Assembly (NCBI GenBank): GCA_014169315.1
Contig: AP022133.1
Span: forward strand, 3,100,001-3,164,000
Direction: 5' to 3'
DNA length: 64,000 nt
DNA from: Enterobacter cloacae
Lineage (GTDB): Bacteria; Pseudomonadota; Gammaproteobacteria; Enterobacterales; Enterobacteriaceae
The notes under the pieces were generated by a model that was given only the letters and a program-made list of their open reading frames with translations, was not told the origin of the DNA and ran no database searches. Positions 32,443 to 43,251 of this stretch are shown piece after piece. The translations under genes and the position numbers were made by a program. Numbering within the stretch: position 1 is the first letter of the stretch; each line of letters starts with the position of its first letter.

Positions 32443-34245
32443 TTAGCGGTCCACATCTGACATAACAAAATCGATACTACCCAGATACACAATCAGGTCG
32501 GAGACCAGACTGCCGCGAATGGCGGCCGGGATCTGCTGCAGGTGCGCGAAGCTTGGCGTACGCACACGGGTACGGTAGCTCATGGTGCTGCCGTCACTGG
32601 TCAGGTAGTAGCTGTTGATACCCTTGGTCGCTTCAATCATCTGGAAGGATTCATTGGCCGGCATGACCGGACCCCAGGAAACCTGCAGGAAGTGGGTGAT
32701 CAGGGTTTCGATATGTTGCAGCGTGCGCTCTTTCGGTGGCGGCGTGGTCAGCGGGTGATCCGCTTTGAACGGGCCTTCCGGCATGTTGTTGAGGCACTGC
32801 TCAAGGATGCGCAGACTCTGGCGCAGCTCTTCTACTTTCAGCATCACGCGGGTGTAGCAGTCGGATACACCGCCGCCAACCGGGACTTCAAAGTCGAAGT
32901 TCTCGTAGCCAGAGTAAGGACGGGCTTTACGCACGTCGAAATCAATACCGGTTGCACGCAGACCCGCCCCTGTTGTCCCCCACTCCAGCGCTTCTTTCGC
33001 GCCGTAGGCAGCAACGCCCTGGGAACGGCCTTTCAGGATGGTGTTACGCAGTGCGGCTTTCTCGTAAGAGGCCAGACGTTTTGGCATCCAGTCGAGGAAT
33101 TCACGCAGCAGACGATCCCAACCGCGCGGCAGATCGTGTGCGACACCACCGATACGGAACCAGGCCGGGTGCATACGGAAGCCGGTAATCGCTTCAACCA
33201 GATCGTAGATTTTCTGACGGTCGGTAAAGGCGAAGAAGACCGGGGTCATCGCGCCAACGTCCTGAATGAACGTGGAGATGTACAGCAGGTGGCTGTTAAT
33301 ACGGAACAGTTCAGACAGCATGACGCGGATCACGTTAACGCGATCCGGCGTGGTGATGCCTGCCAGTTTCTCAACGGCCAGCACGTATGGCATTTCGTTT
33401 ACGCAACCGCCGAGGTATTCGATACGGTCGGTATACGGAATGTAGCTGTGCCAGGACTGGCGCTCGCCCATCTTCTCAGCACCACGGTGGTGGTAACCGA
33501 TATCCGGTACGCAGTCGACAATCTCTTCGCCATCAAGCTGAAGAATAATACGGAATGCACCGTGCGCAGATGGGTGGTTCGGGCCGAGGTTGAGGAACAT
33601 GAAGTCCTCGTTGTCGGTACCGCGCTTCATGCCCCAGTCTTCCGGCTTGAAGGTCAGTGCTTCCATCTCCAGATCCTGCTTGGCTTTGGTCAGCTCAAAC
33701 GGGTCGAATTCAGTTGCACGTGCCGGGTAGTCTTTACGCAGCGGGTGGCCGGTCCAGGTCTGCGGCATCATGATGCGCGTCAGGTGTGGGTGGCCGTCAA
33801 AGGTCATGCCGAACATTTCCCAGGTTTCACGCTCATACCAGTTGGCGTTCGGGAAAAGTTTGGTGATCGTCGGCAGATGCATGTCGTTTTCAGACAATGC
33901 CACCTTGAGCATGATATCCGTATTGCGGTCTATTGAGATCAGGTGGTAGAAAACGGAAAAATCCGCAGCAGGGAGACCCTGGCGGTGCGTACGCAGACGT
34001 TCATCCATGCCGTGTAAGTCAAACAGCATGACGTAAGGTTTTGGCAATTTCTTGAGGAAATCGACAACTTCCAGTAATTGTTCACGCTTCACCCAGACAA
34101 CGGGTACCCCGGTGCGGGTGGCCTGAACAGTAAAGGCATCCGGCCCAAAACGGTTGCGCAGTTCGCCAATGACAGGGTCATCCAGATGATCCCGGGTCTG
34201 CCAGGCGGCTTCTTGCGCGGTTAAGTCGGTCATATTGTTCACCAT
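32443..34245 (-). CDS. nuoC: NADH:quinone oxidoreductase fused subunit C/D
   Basis: 600-residue fusion of the complex I subunits called NuoC (30 kDa type, about residues 1-190) and NuoD (49 kDa type, about 205-600), the usual state in enterobacteria. The NuoC part shows [18 protein letters not shown]; the NuoD part shows [28 protein letters not shown] and the C-terminal [18 protein letters not shown]. NuoD lines the quinone site with NuoB and NuoH. A second in-frame ATG four codons on (MTDLTAQ) is an alternative start. Confidence 0.96.
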   Translation of the reverse strand: MVNNMTDLTAQEAAWQTRDHLDDPVIGELRNRFGPDAFTVQATRTGVPVVWVKREQLLEVVDFLKKLPKPYVMLFDLHGMDERLRTHRQGLPAADFSVFYHLISIDRNTDIMLKVALSENDMHLPTITKLFPNANWYERETWEMFGMTFDGHPHLTRIMMPQTWTGHPLRKDYPARATEFDPFELTKAKQDLEMEALTFKPEDWGMKRGTDNEDFMFLNLGPNHPSAHGAFRIILQLDGEEIVDCVPDIGYHHRGAEKMGERQSWHSYIPYTDRIEYLGGCVNEMPYVLAVEKLAGITTPDRVNVIRVMLSELFRINSHLLYISTFIQDVGAMTPVFFAFTDRQKIYDLVEAITGFRMHPAWFRIGGVAHDLPRGWDRLLREFLDWMPKRLASYEKAALRNTILKGRSQGVAAYGAKEALEWGTTGAGLRATGIDFDVRKARPYSGYENFDFEVPVGGGVSDCYTRVMLKVEELRQSLRILEQCLNNMPEGPFKADHPLTTPPPKERTLQHIETLITHFLQVSWGPVMPANESFQMIEATKGINSYYLTSDGSTMSYRTRVRTPSFAHLQQIPAAIRGSLVSDLIVYLGSIDFVMSDVDR

Positions 34246-34334
34246 TGCAAATGGTCCGTGGTGACTGTCAAGCCTGGCTTCGCGCTATTTGAGTAGTGAT
34301 ATGCGAAGGTATTCTCCAGGCCAACAGGCGCAAA

Positions 34335-35009
34335 TTAAATTTCGTCAGGCGTACGCAGGTTGGTGACTGCAATACGTTCACCGCGTTTACGCTCGCGCTC
34401 AGACTGCATGTTCGCGCGATACACACCCTGATCGCCTACAACCCATGAAAGTGGGCGGCGCTCTTTACCGATAGACTCCTGCAGCAGCATCAGCGCCTGC
34501 ATGTAAGCCTCCGGACGCGGCGGGCAACCTGGGATGTAAACGTCGACTGGAATGAACTTATCAACGCCCTGCACGACGGAATAAATGTCGTACATCCCGC
34601 CAGAGTTCGCGCAAGCGCCCATAGAGATAACCCATTTAGGTTCGAGCATCTGGTCATAAAGACGCTGAATAACCGGTGCCATCTTGGTAAAGCACGTACC
34701 GGCGACCACCATCAGGTCAGCCTGACGTGGGGACGCGCGGAGCACCTCGGCCCCAAAACGCGCAACGTCATGCACCGCAGTGAATGACGTCACCATTTCA
34801 ACGTAGCAGCAAGAAAGGCCAAAGTTGTAAGGCCAGATGGAGTTCTTACGCCCCCAGTTGACCATATCGTGCATGGCATGCTCAAGCTTACCCATGTACA
34901 CGCTTTTATTGACTTCTTGCTCCAGGGGGTCGGTTACGATCTCCTGTTTTTGCAGGGGGTAACGGTCATTCTCACCGTTAGGATCTATGCGGGTGAGCGT
35001 ATAATCCAT
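34335..35009 (-). CDS. nuoB: NADH:quinone oxidoreductase subunit B
   Basis: 224-residue subunit that binds the terminal [4Fe-4S] cluster N2 next to the quinone site. Ligands appear in GLSCCYVEM (tandem cysteines), [12 protein letters not shown] and PGCPPRPEA. Compared with the E. coli protein as remembered, the segment after MGKL is a few residues longer (EHAMH). It lies 15 bp after nuoA and 89 bp before nuoCD. Confidence 0.96.
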   Translation of the reverse strand: MDYTLTRIDPNGENDRYPLQKQEIVTDPLEQEVNKSVYMGKLEHAMHDMVNWGRKNSIWPYNFGLSCCYVEMVTSFTAVHDVARFGAEVLRASPRQADLMVVAGTCFTKMAPVIQRLYDQMLEPKWVISMGACANSGGMYDIYSVVQGVDKFIPVDVYIPGCPPRPEAYMQALMLLQESIGKERRPLSWVVGDQGVYRANMQSERERKRGERIAVTNLRTPDEI

Positions 35010-35024
35010 CTTATTGCCTCGCTG

Positions 35025-35465
35025 TTACTGCTGACGATTAGAGATACTGTTTTCCGGGTTGATGTGTTCACGACGTGAACGCGCAGGCGTCCAGTCAAGC
35101 GCGCCAATACGCACCAGATAAACCAGACCGGCCAGTAGCACTAAAATGAAAATTGCGGCCTCGACAAAGCCTATCCAACCACTTTCGCGGATGGAGGTAG
35201 ACCATGCGAAAAGGTAAAGCGCTTCCACGTCAAAGATGACGAAGAACATAGCTACCAGATAGAACTTGGCAGACAGGCGTAAGCGAGCGGAACCTACTGA
35301 ATCAATACCTGATTCGAAAGGTGTGTTTTTGTGCCTTGCGCGGGCGCGACCGCCCAGGAACCAGCCGCCGACTAACATCAGGCAGCACAGGCCAATGGCT
35401 ACAATAAGAAAGATTGCGAATGCCCAGTGATGAGCGATGACTTCTGTGGATGTTGACATACTCAT
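35025..35465 (-). CDS. nuoA: NADH:quinone oxidoreductase subunit A
   Basis: 146-residue membrane subunit of complex I and first gene of the operon. It has three helices and the conserved loop [24 protein letters not shown] between helices one and two, which faces the quinone entrance. [15 protein letters not shown] forms the second helix with conserved acidic residues. The start MSMSTSTEV matches E. coli; a second ATG two codons on is also possible. Confidence 0.96.
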   Translation of the reverse strand: MSMSTSTEVIAHHWAFAIFLIVAIGLCCLMLVGGWFLGGRARARHKNTPFESGIDSVGSARLRLSAKFYLVAMFFVIFDVEALYLFAWSTSIRESGWIGFVEAAIFILVLLAGLVYLVRIGALDWTPARSRREHINPENSISNRQQ

Positions 35466-36013
35466 TGCTTACTCATCAAAAGTGATACCGACGACACTGC
35501 TCTTGCTGGCAGATGGGCATCACATCGATTCATGGGGAGGAACAAATAACCTTACACTAACTGTCGGAAATGGGGCGTAGACAGCAAAATGATGTGGTTT
35601 TTTACTCCTTTCTATAACCTTTTGTCAACTTTAACAAAGGTTTCTTCACATTAAATTACATCGCACGATTACCATTAACATTTCATGCCCTTTAACCCTG
35701 GTGGGTTCCAGACTTTACGTCAAACGCATGTTGTTGAATCGTGTCCGTTTTGGAAGTAAAAAAAACAACCCTCCTATTTTGACAGGATTTGCCAACGATT
35801 CCTCCCCCCAAATGGGAGTATTTTCTTGATCTGAGACACGCTTTTGTTAATTCAATCGAAAAAACGGCAACATATTTCCTGTTTTTTTAACATCAAAGGG
35901 ATGAGGAAGACGTCAGAACGGAAAACGAACACGTTTTAAGCAAATTCATTTATCTGATTAATAAATAAAACCTATTTACCTAATCCATGCTGTTGAGGAG
36001 GTTATTGTCGACC
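35466..36013 (-). promoter_or_regulatory. nuo operon upstream region
   Basis: About 550 bp of AT-rich non-coding DNA upstream of nuoA. On the minus strand TTGACA at 35628-35623 is followed 17-18 bp on by an A-rich -10-like hexamer (GTAAAA or TAAAAA, about 35605-35599), a possible sigma-70 promoter about 130 bp before the start codon. E. coli nuo has long leaders and sites for ArcA, NarL, Fnr and IHF; I could not assign these here with confidence. No open frame here looks genuine. Confidence 0.4.
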
Positions 36014-36060
36014 AAAAAAAAACCACTCTACGCAAAAATCGCGCGAGTGGCCTTTTTTTT
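36014..36060. terminator. lrhA terminator
   Basis: CCACTC and GAGTGG form the outer stem with inner GCG/CGC pairing, flanked by a 9-base A-run and an 8-base T-run. It lies 38 bp downstream of the lrhA stop and can work in both directions. Confidence 0.85.
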
Positions 36061-36097
36061 ACACTTACATTTTGTTACCAGAATTTTGAGTCTCTGA

Positions 36098-37036
36098 TCA
36101 CTCAAAGTCCCTTTCGACAACCAGGGAGTCACCCCCCTCTTCAGGAGTAACATGCTCGTACTGCCAGGGGTTGTGGTAGGTTTCAATGGCCTCGAACACC
36201 ACCTTCGCCAGTTCATTATTGCTGGATGCGTTGCGACAAAGCAGGTACTCCGTATCCGGCAATGCAGGAAGACCTTCCGCTTTACCCAGTACGCGCAGAT
36301 CCGGACTCATCATCTCTACCGGACGTGCGGTTACGCCAAGACCCGCTTTTACGGCGGCACGTACCGCTGGCAGTGTGGATGCCACATACGCCAGACGCCA
36401 CGGAATGTTGGCCTCATTTAGCGCAGTGATCACCATATCGCGGAACGGGCTTGGCTCGTCCAGCAAAACCAACGGTATTGCCTCGCCTTTTTGCAGCACA
36501 TATTCAGCCGCGCAGTACCAGTGCGTCGGAGAAGTACGCAGCGTCAGACACTCAAATTGCCCAGGACGATGCGTCGTGACCACCAGGTCGACTTCATTCT
36601 CTTTCAACATATCAACCATAAAGGCGTTACGTTTTACGCTAACATCCAGCGCAAGCTTCGGATAAACCGAACTAATACGATTGAGAAGGAAAGGCAATAT
36701 AGTATCCGCTGACTCATCAGATGCACCTAATGTTAACACCCCCTGAAGGTTGCTAAACATTAATGACATACATGCTTCGTCATTAAAGCGAAGTATTTTT
36801 CTGGCATAACCCAGTAGCTGAATACCGTGTTCAGTCAATAGCTTATTACGCCCATGGCGCGCAAAAAGCTCTTTACCGACCAGTTGTTCCAGCCGTTGCA
36901 TTTGCTGGCTAACAGCGGACTGGGTTCGGCAAACTGCGGCAGCAGCAGCTGCAAAAGTGTTGAGATCGGCGACCGCAACAAACGTTCTCAGCAGATCGAG
37001 GTCGAGATTCATTATCGGACGATTTGCATTTATCAT
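36098..37036 (-). CDS. lrhA: LysR-family regulator LrhA
   Basis: 312-residue LysR-type transcription factor. The N-terminal winged helix-turn-helix (about residues 12-72: [33 protein letters not shown]) is followed by the periplasmic-binding-protein-like effector domain. In E. coli LrhA represses flhDC motility genes and type 1 fimbriae and affects RpoS levels. The length and start (MINANRPI) match E. coli. It sits upstream of nuo in the same direction. Its long upstream region holds a structured element and, 670 bp away, an insertion sequence. Confidence 0.95.
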   Translation of the reverse strand: MINANRPIMNLDLDLLRTFVAVADLNTFAAAAAAVCRTQSAVSQQMQRLEQLVGKELFARHGRNKLLTEHGIQLLGYARKILRFNDEACMSLMFSNLQGVLTLGASDESADTILPFLLNRISSVYPKLALDVSVKRNAFMVDMLKENEVDLVVTTHRPGQFECLTLRTSPTHWYCAAEYVLQKGEAIPLVLLDEPSPFRDMVITALNEANIPWRLAYVASTLPAVRAAVKAGLGVTARPVEMMSPDLRVLGKAEGLPALPDTEYLLCRNASSNNELAKVVFEAIETYHNPWQYEHVTPEEGGDSLVVERDFE

Positions 37037-37184
37037 ATCTATTCACTTTCAGGTTGCTCGTGCGGAGCTGCCCGGGTTGAAGCTGTGTGTAACAGTTAAG
37101 CAATTCCCTCTGACGATTATCCCTCGCATCCTGACCCGGCAGACTGCCTGACAGATAGTTATTGTGCTGCTTTTTTCACTTCAC

Positions 37185-37341
37185 CCTTCAGGCTGCTTCC
37201 GTATTGGCCGCGTCTGCTCACCCCAGCCACTGACCTGAGTAAGCTTCCGGGGATTTTCAGACGTGCCGCGTTACCCGGCCTGCGGCCTCCCCCCTTCGGG
37301 GCCAGCGCAAGCACAGTTCAAAAACGCTGAAAGCGTTTTTG
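37185..37341 (-). repeat. Structured intergenic element with terminator-like hairpin
   Basis: GC-rich segment in an AT-rich gap. On the minus strand it contains CCCCGAAGGGG, GGCCGCAGGCC and GTGGCTGGGGTGAGCAGACG, resembling from memory a class of short repeats scattered through enterobacterial intergenic DNA. At 37319-37341 CAAAAACGCT-gaa-AGCGTTTTTG makes a perfect stem with A-run/T-run character, like an intrinsic terminator on either strand. It lies inside the probable lrhA leader. Repeat identity is not confirmed. Confidence 0.45.
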
Positions 37342-37703
37342 TGATGCAGCTTGAATGATTTTGTGTATATATCAACAGTCAGAAAGCACGTTTCATGACG
37401 TTATTTTTATTCTCTTAAACGTTCAGGATATTTAGATGTTCGCAGATTTATGTAAATTACATTAAAGGTAAGACACATTTTCTGCCATCTTTATCGCAGC
37501 GCTGTCAACGCAGCAGGATGTGCTTCGCACACTCCAGCCAGAGAGAACTCTAACAATAACAATCGACTAATTCAGAAAATCAGTTCCAGATATACAAGAC
37601 GAGCGCATCTTTCATCTGCTTTCCTGAAAGACATCTTAACCCAAATCCACCTTATTTATAAGTCTTATTGCAATATTAAGGATTTAAGGGTGTTGATAAG
37701 TGG

Positions 37704-37707
37704 CTAA
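37704..37707. repeat. Target-site duplication, left copy
   Basis: CTAA directly before the left inverted repeat; the same four bases follow the right inverted repeat at 38905-38908. Confidence 0.85.
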
Positions 37708-38904
37708 GGAAGCTGCGATTAAGTGGTCCGCAGCTCCCGATATGACGCCCCAAACCGTCCTTTATCGACGTCCTGTGGCTCAATTTTCCAATTTTCAGCC
37801 CAAAATCGTCTCTTCGTGGCTGATTTTGGCCCTGTTTCAGGCCAATTTCCTCATTTCAGGTAGATCTCGCCTGTGCCCGTATCAATTGGTCAACTCGAAC
37901 CAGGTTCGCCAGGGTGAATAACATCGCCAGTTGACTGTCATTTTTAGCCAGCCCCTTGTACCTGGCTTTGACGAAACCAAACTGACATTTTACTATCCGA
38001 AATGGATGCTCAACCTTCGCTCGGATACTCGCTTTCAGGTATTCGTAACGGATGGCCAGCTTGTTCTTGCGCGGGTGTTGCTTCAATGCATTCACTTTGC
38101 CGGGACGCTTGGCGATAAGCCAGTCTGCGCTGACATCGCTGAGCTCATCGCGCTTTTCGGCCCCCTGATAACCAGCATCGGCTGAGATAAATTCTTCATC
38201 GCCATGCAGTAACTTGCCAACCTGATTGAGGTCGTGCTCGTTAGCCGCCGTGGTCACCAGACTGTGGGTCAGGCCACTTTTGGCGTCCACGCCAATGTGC
38301 GCTTTCATGCCGAAGTACCACTGGTTACCTTTCTTGGTCTGGTGCATGTCTTCATCACGGCTGTTGTGTTTGTTTTTGGTAGAGCTGGGGGCTTGAATGA
38401 TGGTGGCATCCACCAAGGTGCCCTGGGTCATTAGAACGCCACACTCTGCTAGCCAGTGATTAACGGTACTGAAGATTTTGCGGGCCAGTTCATGCTGCTC
38501 CAGCAAATGCCGGAAATTCATGATGGTAGTGCGGTCTGGAATGGCTTTATCCAGTGACAGGCGAGCAAATTGGCGCATGGAGGCGATTTCATAGAGGGCA
38601 TCTTCCATGGCCTCATCGCTCAGGTTGTACCATTGCTGCATGCAGTGAATACGCAGCATGGTTTCCAGCGGATAGGGCCTGCGACCATTACCGGCCTTGG
38701 GATACACAGGCTCGATAACGCCAAGTAATTTGTCCCAGGGAAGCAAGTCATCCATTCTGCCAAGGAAAACTTCTTTGCGGGTCTGGCGGCGTTTACTGGA
38801 AAACTCACTGTCGGCAAAAGTCAGTTGCTGGCTCATCCGGTTACTCATTCTGGGTTCAGGTTACAACACGATGATCTCACATCTCGGACTTATTCGCACC
38901 TTCC
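37708..38904 (-). mobile_element. IS5-family insertion sequence, complete
   Basis: 1197-bp element bounded by 17-bp inverted repeats: GGAAGCTGCGATTAAGT at 37708 and the complement of GGAAGGTGCGAATAAGT ending at 38904 (15 of 17 identical). Four-base CTAA duplications flank it, matching the 4-bp YTAR-type target of the IS5 group. One full-length transposase gene fills most of it, so it appears intact and possibly active. It lies between lrhA and alaA and interrupts no coding sequence. The exact IS name was not determined. Confidence 0.93.
37856..38848 (-). CDS. IS5-family transposase
   Basis: 330-residue DDE transposase very similar to E. coli IS5 InsH as remembered ([19 protein letters not shown] near the N-terminus). 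Catalytic residues are Asp147 (GTLVDATII), Asp224 (SADAGYQG) and Glu280 within the R-x3-E-x6-K signature ([12 protein letters not shown]). An in-frame ATG at codon 5 (38836) is an alternative start. No frameshift or internal stop is seen. It is transcribed towards lrhA. Confidence 0.94.
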   Translation of the reverse strand: MSNRMSQQLTFADSEFSSKRRQTRKEVFLGRMDDLLPWDKLLGVIEPVYPKAGNGRRPYPLETMLRIHCMQQWYNLSDEAMEDALYEIASMRQFARLSLDKAIPDRTTIMNFRHLLEQHELARKIFSTVNHWLAECGVLMTQGTLVDATIIQAPSSTKNKHNSRDEDMHQTKKGNQWYFGMKAHIGVDAKSGLTHSLVTTAANEHDLNQVGKLLHGDEEFISADAGYQGAEKRDELSDVSADWLIAKRPGKVNALKQHPRKNKLAIRYEYLKASIRAKVEHPFRIVKCQFGFVKARYKGLAKNDSQLAMLFTLANLVRVDQLIRAQARST

Positions 38905-38908
38905 CTAA
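38905..38908. repeat. Target-site duplication, right copy
   Basis: CTAA directly after the right inverted repeat, identical to the left copy at 37704-37707. The pair indicates simple transposition into a single CTAA site. Confidence 0.85.
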
Positions 38909-39370
38909 ACTAATTTTATTAAAATTAACGAAAGTTGCATTTTCGTCGTTAATAATAAATAAATTTTAATTTAGATTAAGGTCATTCATTAATGACACTT
39001 AACATTAAATTTACATGAGTAACCTTTAGCCCAGGGTGTCTATTACAGTAACCCGTATCTCAACATTCAGGTTTTACGAAAAGTCACTCAGGGTAACGTC
39101 TTGCATCCGGCTGACCCTATTTTATTTTTAACAGCACAATATGCAACTATCATATCAATCAACAGCACAATAAACCTAAAACCACACTATGTGCATTACT
39201 TTAGGTCAGCGAAATGGCTCGCAGCCAGCAAAATAGATTCAACAAGAATTAGTCCATTGTACGAAATCTTCTTCTGTACGCCCTTCAAAATGAAGCGAGG
39301 GGGGAGTACATTGTTCCGTGCTGACTTCCACGGCAGGGAGTGGCAATAATAGCGAAAAGGTTAAAGGTTC
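38909..39370 (+). promoter_or_regulatory. alaA upstream region
   Basis: About 460 bp of AT-rich DNA between the insertion sequence and alaA, presumably containing the alaA promoter. The start codon is preceded by AAAGG (ribosome site). An 82-codon open frame at 39101-39349 has low-complexity, non-enteric codon use and is not considered a gene. I could not assign promoter boxes reliably. Confidence 0.4.
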
Positions 39371-40585
39371 ATGTCCCCTATCGAAAAATCCAGCAAGCTA
39401 GATAACGTCTGTTATGACATCCGTGGCCCGGTTCTGAAAGAGGCAAAGCGCCTCGAAGAAGAAGGCAATAAGGTTCTGAAACTCAACATTGGTAATCCTG
39501 CGCCATTTGGTTTTGAAGCGCCGGATGAGATCCTGGTAGATGTGATCCGCAACCTGCCCACTGCACAAGGCTATTGCGATTCAAAAGGACTCTACTCCGC
39601 GCGTAAAGCCATCATGCAGCACTACCAGGCGCGCGGCATGCGTGACGTTACCGTTGAAGATATCTATATTGGCAACGGCGTCTCTGAGCTTATCGTGCAG
39701 GCCATGCAGGCACTGCTGAACAGCGGTGACGAAATGCTGGTACCCGCGCCTGACTACCCGCTGTGGACAGCAGCAGTATCACTGTCCAGCGGTAAAGCGG
39801 TGCACTACCTGTGCGACGAGTCCTCTGACTGGTTCCCGGATCTCGATGATATTCGCGCTAAGATAACCCCTCGCACGCGCGGTATCGTCATTATCAACCC
39901 GAACAACCCAACGGGTGCGGTCTATTCCAGAGAGTTACTGATGGAGATCGTGGAGATCGCCCGCCAGCACAACCTGATTATCTTTGCCGACGAAATTTAC
40001 GACAAAATTCTGTACGATGCGGCGCAACACCACTCTATCGCCGCACTGGCACCGGATCTGCTGACCATTACCTTCAACGGCCTGTCCAAGACCTATCGTG
40101 TGGCGGGTTTCCGTCAGGGCTGGATGGTACTGAACGGGCCGAAAAAACACGCCAAAGGGTATATCGAAGGGCTTGAGATGCTGGCGTCCATGCGTTTATG
40201 CGCCAACGTTCCGGCACAGCACGCGATCCAGACCGCACTCGGTGGTTACCAGAGCATCAGCGAATTTATCACCCCGGGTGGCCGTCTGTACGAACAGCGT
40301 AACCGCGCGTGGGAGCTGATCAACGATATCCCGGGCGTCTCCTGTGTCAAACCTAACGGCGCGCTCTACATGTTCCCGAAAATTGACGCGAAGCGCTTCA
40401 ATATTCATGACGACCAGAAAATGGTGCTCGATTTCCTGTTACAGGAAAAAGTGCTGCTGGTTCAGGGTACCGCGTTCAACTGGCCGTGGCCGGATCACGT
40501 GCGCATCGTCACCCTGCCGCGTGAGGACGACCTCGAAATGGCCATCAGTCGCTTTGGCCGCTTCCTCTCCGGTTACCACCAGTAA
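39371..40585 (+). CDS. alaA: Glutamate--pyruvate aminotransferase AlaA
   Basis: 404-residue class I/II aminotransferase dependent on pyridoxal phosphate that makes alanine from pyruvate and glutamate. The cofactor lysine is Lys240 in NGLSKTYRVAGFRQGW; NPNNPTG (176-182) and FADEIYDK (206-212) form the cofactor pocket. Formerly yfbQ in E. coli. It is followed by a strong hairpin terminator and then yfbR. Confidence 0.95.
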   Translation: MSPIEKSSKLDNVCYDIRGPVLKEAKRLEEEGNKVLKLNIGNPAPFGFEAPDEILVDVIRNLPTAQGYCDSKGLYSARKAIMQHYQARGMRDVTVEDIYIGNGVSELIVQAMQALLNSGDEMLVPAPDYPLWTAAVSLSSGKAVHYLCDESSDWFPDLDDIRAKITPRTRGIVIINPNNPTGAVYSRELLMEIVEIARQHNLIIFADEIYDKILYDAAQHHSIAALAPDLLTITFNGLSKTYRVAGFRQGWMVLNGPKKHAKGYIEGLEMLASMRLCANVPAQHAIQTALGGYQSISEFITPGGRLYEQRNRAWELINDIPGVSCVKPNGALYMFPKIDAKRFNIHDDQKMVLDFLLQEKVLLVQGTAFNWPWPDHVRIVTLPREDDLEMAISRFGRFLSGYHQ

Positions 40586-40591
40586 TCTTAA

Positions 40592-40619
40592 AAATCAGGC
40601 TACTTCGGTAGCCTGATTT
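40592..40619 (+). terminator. alaA terminator with UUCG loop
   Basis: AAATCAGGCTAC-ttcg-GTAGCCTGATTT: a perfect 12-bp stem closed by a UUCG tetraloop, 6 bp after the alaA stop. The A/T ends of the stem supply the short U tract. Confidence 0.88.
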
Positions 40620-40679
40620 GCATCTTGTCTCCCCTACCCGCACAATGAAGTCTGTCGCAGTGAAGACAAAAGGTAACCT

Positions 40680-41279
40680 ATGAGTCAGAGTCATTTCTTT
40701 GCCCATCTCTCCCGCCTTAAACTGATCAACCGCTGGCCTTTGATGCGCAATGTGCGCACTGAAAATGTGTCGGAACACAGCCTGCAGGTTGCGATGGTCG
40801 CTCACGCACTGGCGGCCATTAAAAACCGTAAATTCAACGGGCAGGTCAATGCTGAGCGTATTGCTCTGCTGGCAATGTATCACGATGCCTCTGAAGTGCT
40901 GACCGGGGATTTACCCACACCGGTGAAATATTTCAACTCGCAGATTGCGCAGGAATATAAGGCGATCGAGAAGATTGCCCAGCAGAAGTTGATCGATATG
41001 GTGCCGGAAGAGTTGCGCGATATCTTCGAACCGCTGATCGACGAACATCGTTATACGGAAGATGAACAATCGCTGGTGAAACAGGCGGATGCGCTGTGCG
41101 CCTATCTGAAATGTCTGGAAGAGTTGTCAGCCGGAAATAATGAGTTTTTACTGGCCAAAACGCGTCTGGAAAAAACGCTCGAATCCCGCCGCAGTGAAGA
41201 GATGGATTATTTTATGCAGGTGTTCGTACCGAGCTTCCATTTGTCGCTGGATGAAATTAGCCAGGATTCACCGCTATAA
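40680..41279 (+). CDS. yfbR: 5'-deoxynucleotidase YfbR
   Basis: 199-residue HD-domain phosphohydrolase that dephosphorylates deoxynucleoside 5'-monophosphates. Metal ligands are His33 (SEHSLQVA) and His68-Asp69 ([12 protein letters not shown]), with a further Asp downstream ([14 protein letters not shown]). AAAAGGT precedes the ATG. It has the same length as the E. coli protein. Confidence 0.95.
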   Translation: MSQSHFFAHLSRLKLINRWPLMRNVRTENVSEHSLQVAMVAHALAAIKNRKFNGQVNAERIALLAMYHDASEVLTGDLPTPVKYFNSQIAQEYKAIEKIAQQKLIDMVPEELRDIFEPLIDEHRYTEDEQSLVKQADALCAYLKCLEELSAGNNEFLLAKTRLEKTLESRRSEEMDYFMQVFVPSFHLSLDEISQDSPL

Positions 41280-41287
41280 CAGACCAT

Positions 41288-41340
41288 GATTGCCCGGCGG
41301 CGCTGCCGGACTGATCCCATCGCAGACGCCACCCGACAAT
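41288..41340. repeat. REP-like sequence between yfbR and yfbS
   Basis: TGCCCGGCGGCGCTGCCGG in the convergent gap resembles the half-unit of enterobacterial REP palindromes (GCCCGGTGGCGCTGCG type, from memory). The second half is degenerate, so it is probably a decayed or partial copy. Confidence 0.4.
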
Positions 41341-41344
41341 TTAC

Positions 41345-43177
41345 TTAAAACGGGAACAATACCGGAATCAACACTACGCACACCAACATCACCAGCACGG
41401 TGAACGGCACGCCAATCTTCACGAAATCGCTAAATTTGTAGTTACCTGGCCCCAGCACCAGCGTGTTAACCGGCGAAGAGACCGGGGTCATAAACGCCGC
41501 AGAGGCCGCCATTGCCACCATCATGGCAAATGGATACGGTGAAACCCCCATCGATTTCGCCATTGCCAGTGCGATGGGAGCCATCAGTACGGCCGTCGCC
41601 GTATTGGAAATAAACAACCCGATGGCGGCACACATGATAAACAGACACACCATCATCATATACGGGCCATATCCCCCGCCGACATCCATTAGCCCTTTAA
41701 CCACCAAATCCACGCCACCGGTCTTTTGCAGTGCCAGGGCAAAGGGCATCATCCCGACAATCAGAATGATGCTCGGCCAGTGAACGGCTTTGTAGGCACT
41801 TTCAGCATCAATACAGCGGAATTTCCCCATCAGCAGGCAGGCAATAATCGCCGCGATCGGATTGGGGATCTCATCGGTAAGCATTAACGCCACCATCAGC
41901 ACCAGACAAAAAATCGCATGGGGTGCCTGGCTATGCGCCGGAGACGCATCGCTCTCTTCAACGGGCATATTGAGTACCACAAAATCGCGGCCTTTCTGTC
42001 CAAGCTGGCTGATCAGCTTCCAGTTGCCAACCACGAGGAAAATATCCCCCAGCAGGATGGGTTCATCCACAACCGCACCTTTCATCGCCACGCCATCGCG
42101 CTTTAAGCCCACCACATTCAGGCCATAACGGGTACGGAAGCCCATTTCGCGCACAGTTTTACCCAATAATTCAGACTCAGGGATCAGCGACACTTCAGCC
42201 ATGCCGACGTCCAGCGCCTGGTCTGAAAAATACTCGCCGCGCAGCACCATCGGCTCCAGCAGTTGTTCACTGCAAAACTCGCGCAGATCAACATCCGCCG
42301 TGGACATATCAATCAGCAAAACGTCACGCGCCCGGAATTCCGACACCCCGTTCACGTTCACGATCACCCGACGGAAACGACGCCAGCGCTCCACGCCGAT
42401 CACGTTCGCGCCATAGCGTTCCCGCAGCTTCAGGTCGTCCAGACGCTGGCCGACCATCGGTGAACCTGGGCGAATGGCCAGACGGCGGGCGCGCCCGGTC
42501 AGACGGTACTCTTTGATCAAATCTCGAAAGGTACGCCGTTTCCAGCCGTCTTTGCTTTTATCCTGCGTCTCGCCCTGCAGGGCAAAGCGGGTCAGCAGCA
42601 TATAGATAACGCCCATGACCAGAATCACCAGCCCAAGCGGGGTAACGCTGAAAAAACTGAAACCCTGTAACCCTTCACGGATCAGCTCACTGTTGACGAC
42701 CAGGTTCGGTGGTGTAGCCACCAGCGTCATCATGCCGCTAACAAGCCCGGCAAAGCTCAGGGGCATCATCAGACGCGACGGTGAGGTCTGCATCCGCATG
42801 GAGACGCTGAGTACCACGGGGATAAAGATCGCGACAACGCCAGTTGAACTCATAAACGCCCCCAGCCCGGCAACCGTCAGCATCAGGTAGATCAGCATTT
42901 TGGTTTCACTGTTACCTGCCACCTTCACCAGCCACGATCCCACAATGGTCGCGACGCCAGTGCGCACCAGGCCGTCACCAATAATGAACAGAGCAGCAAT
43001 CAGGATCACGTTAGGGTCGCTAAACCCGGAGAAGGCCTCCGGAAGCGTGAGCGTACCGCTCAACACAAACGCAACAATAACAAACAAGGCGACGGCATCC
43101 ATGCGCACCTTGCCTGTAGCAAAGAGAATGATAGCGATTAAAAGCAGGCTGAGGACCCAAATCAGTTCACCGTTCAC
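41345..43177 (-). CDS. yfbS: SLC13/DASS-type transporter YfbS
   Basis: 610-residue inner-membrane protein with about 10-12 helices in two blocks, separated by two TrkA_C (RCK_C) cytoplasmic domains (about residues 205-375; [19 protein letters not shown] and [19 protein letters not shown]). Helix landmarks include [20 protein letters not shown] and [17 protein letters not shown]. The substrate is unknown. The start is GTG with AAGGA eight bases upstream, giving the E. coli length; a longer open frame of 18 codons starts with TTG and runs into the terminator hairpin. Confidence 0.88.
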   Translation of the reverse strand: MNGELIWVLSLLLIAIILFATGKVRMDAVALFVIVAFVLSGTLTLPEAFSGFSDPNVILIAALFIIGDGLVRTGVATIVGSWLVKVAGNSETKMLIYLMLTVAGLGAFMSSTGVVAIFIPVVLSVSMRMQTSPSRLMMPLSFAGLVSGMMTLVATPPNLVVNSELIREGLQGFSFFSVTPLGLVILVMGVIYMLLTRFALQGETQDKSKDGWKRRTFRDLIKEYRLTGRARRLAIRPGSPMVGQRLDDLKLRERYGANVIGVERWRRFRRVIVNVNGVSEFRARDVLLIDMSTADVDLREFCSEQLLEPMVLRGEYFSDQALDVGMAEVSLIPESELLGKTVREMGFRTRYGLNVVGLKRDGVAMKGAVVDEPILLGDIFLVVGNWKLISQLGQKGRDFVVLNMPVEESDASPAHSQAPHAIFCLVLMVALMLTDEIPNPIAAIIACLLMGKFRCIDAESAYKAVHWPSIILIVGMMPFALALQKTGGVDLVVKGLMDVGGGYGPYMMMVCLFIMCAAIGLFISNTATAVLMAPIALAMAKSMGVSPYPFAMMVAMAASAAFMTPVSSPVNTLVLGPGNYKFSDFVKIGVPFTVLVMLVCVVLIPVLFPF

Positions 43178-43214
43178 AACATGTCCTTGTCTGAGGGGGT
43201 ACAAAATTTTGCCA

Positions 43215-43241
43215 TAAAAAAGCCCCAGCAATGTGGGGCTA
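43215..43241 (-). terminator. yfbT terminator
   Basis: On the minus strand AGCCCCA-cattgc-TGGGGCT is followed by a T-run (complement of CCATAAAAAA). It separates yfbT from yfbS and supports the downstream GTG start for yfbS. Confidence 0.85.
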
Positions 43242-43251
43242 AATCATGGGA

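Larger units (their letters stand above)
37037..37707 (-). promoter_or_regulatory. lrhA leader and upstream region
   Basis: 670 bp without a convincing gene, between lrhA and the insertion sequence. E. coli lrhA has an untranslated leader of several hundred bases; by analogy the promoter would lie near 37400, though I cannot point to clear -35/-10 boxes. The stretch contains the structured element at 37185-37341. The remainder (37342-37707) is AT-rich with no recognised feature. Confidence 0.45.

Noticed and set aside
32443..34245. nuoC/nuoD fusion as a novel gene fusion
   Set aside because: The fused form is the normal state in enterobacteria.
37700..37921. 73-codon open frame crossing the left end of the insertion sequence
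   Set aside because: It starts outside the element and runs through the terminal repeat, so it is created by the insertion junction.
39101..39349. 82-codon open frame upstream of alaA
   Set aside because: AT-rich, no ribosome site or similarity recognised; lies in the probable alaA promoter region.
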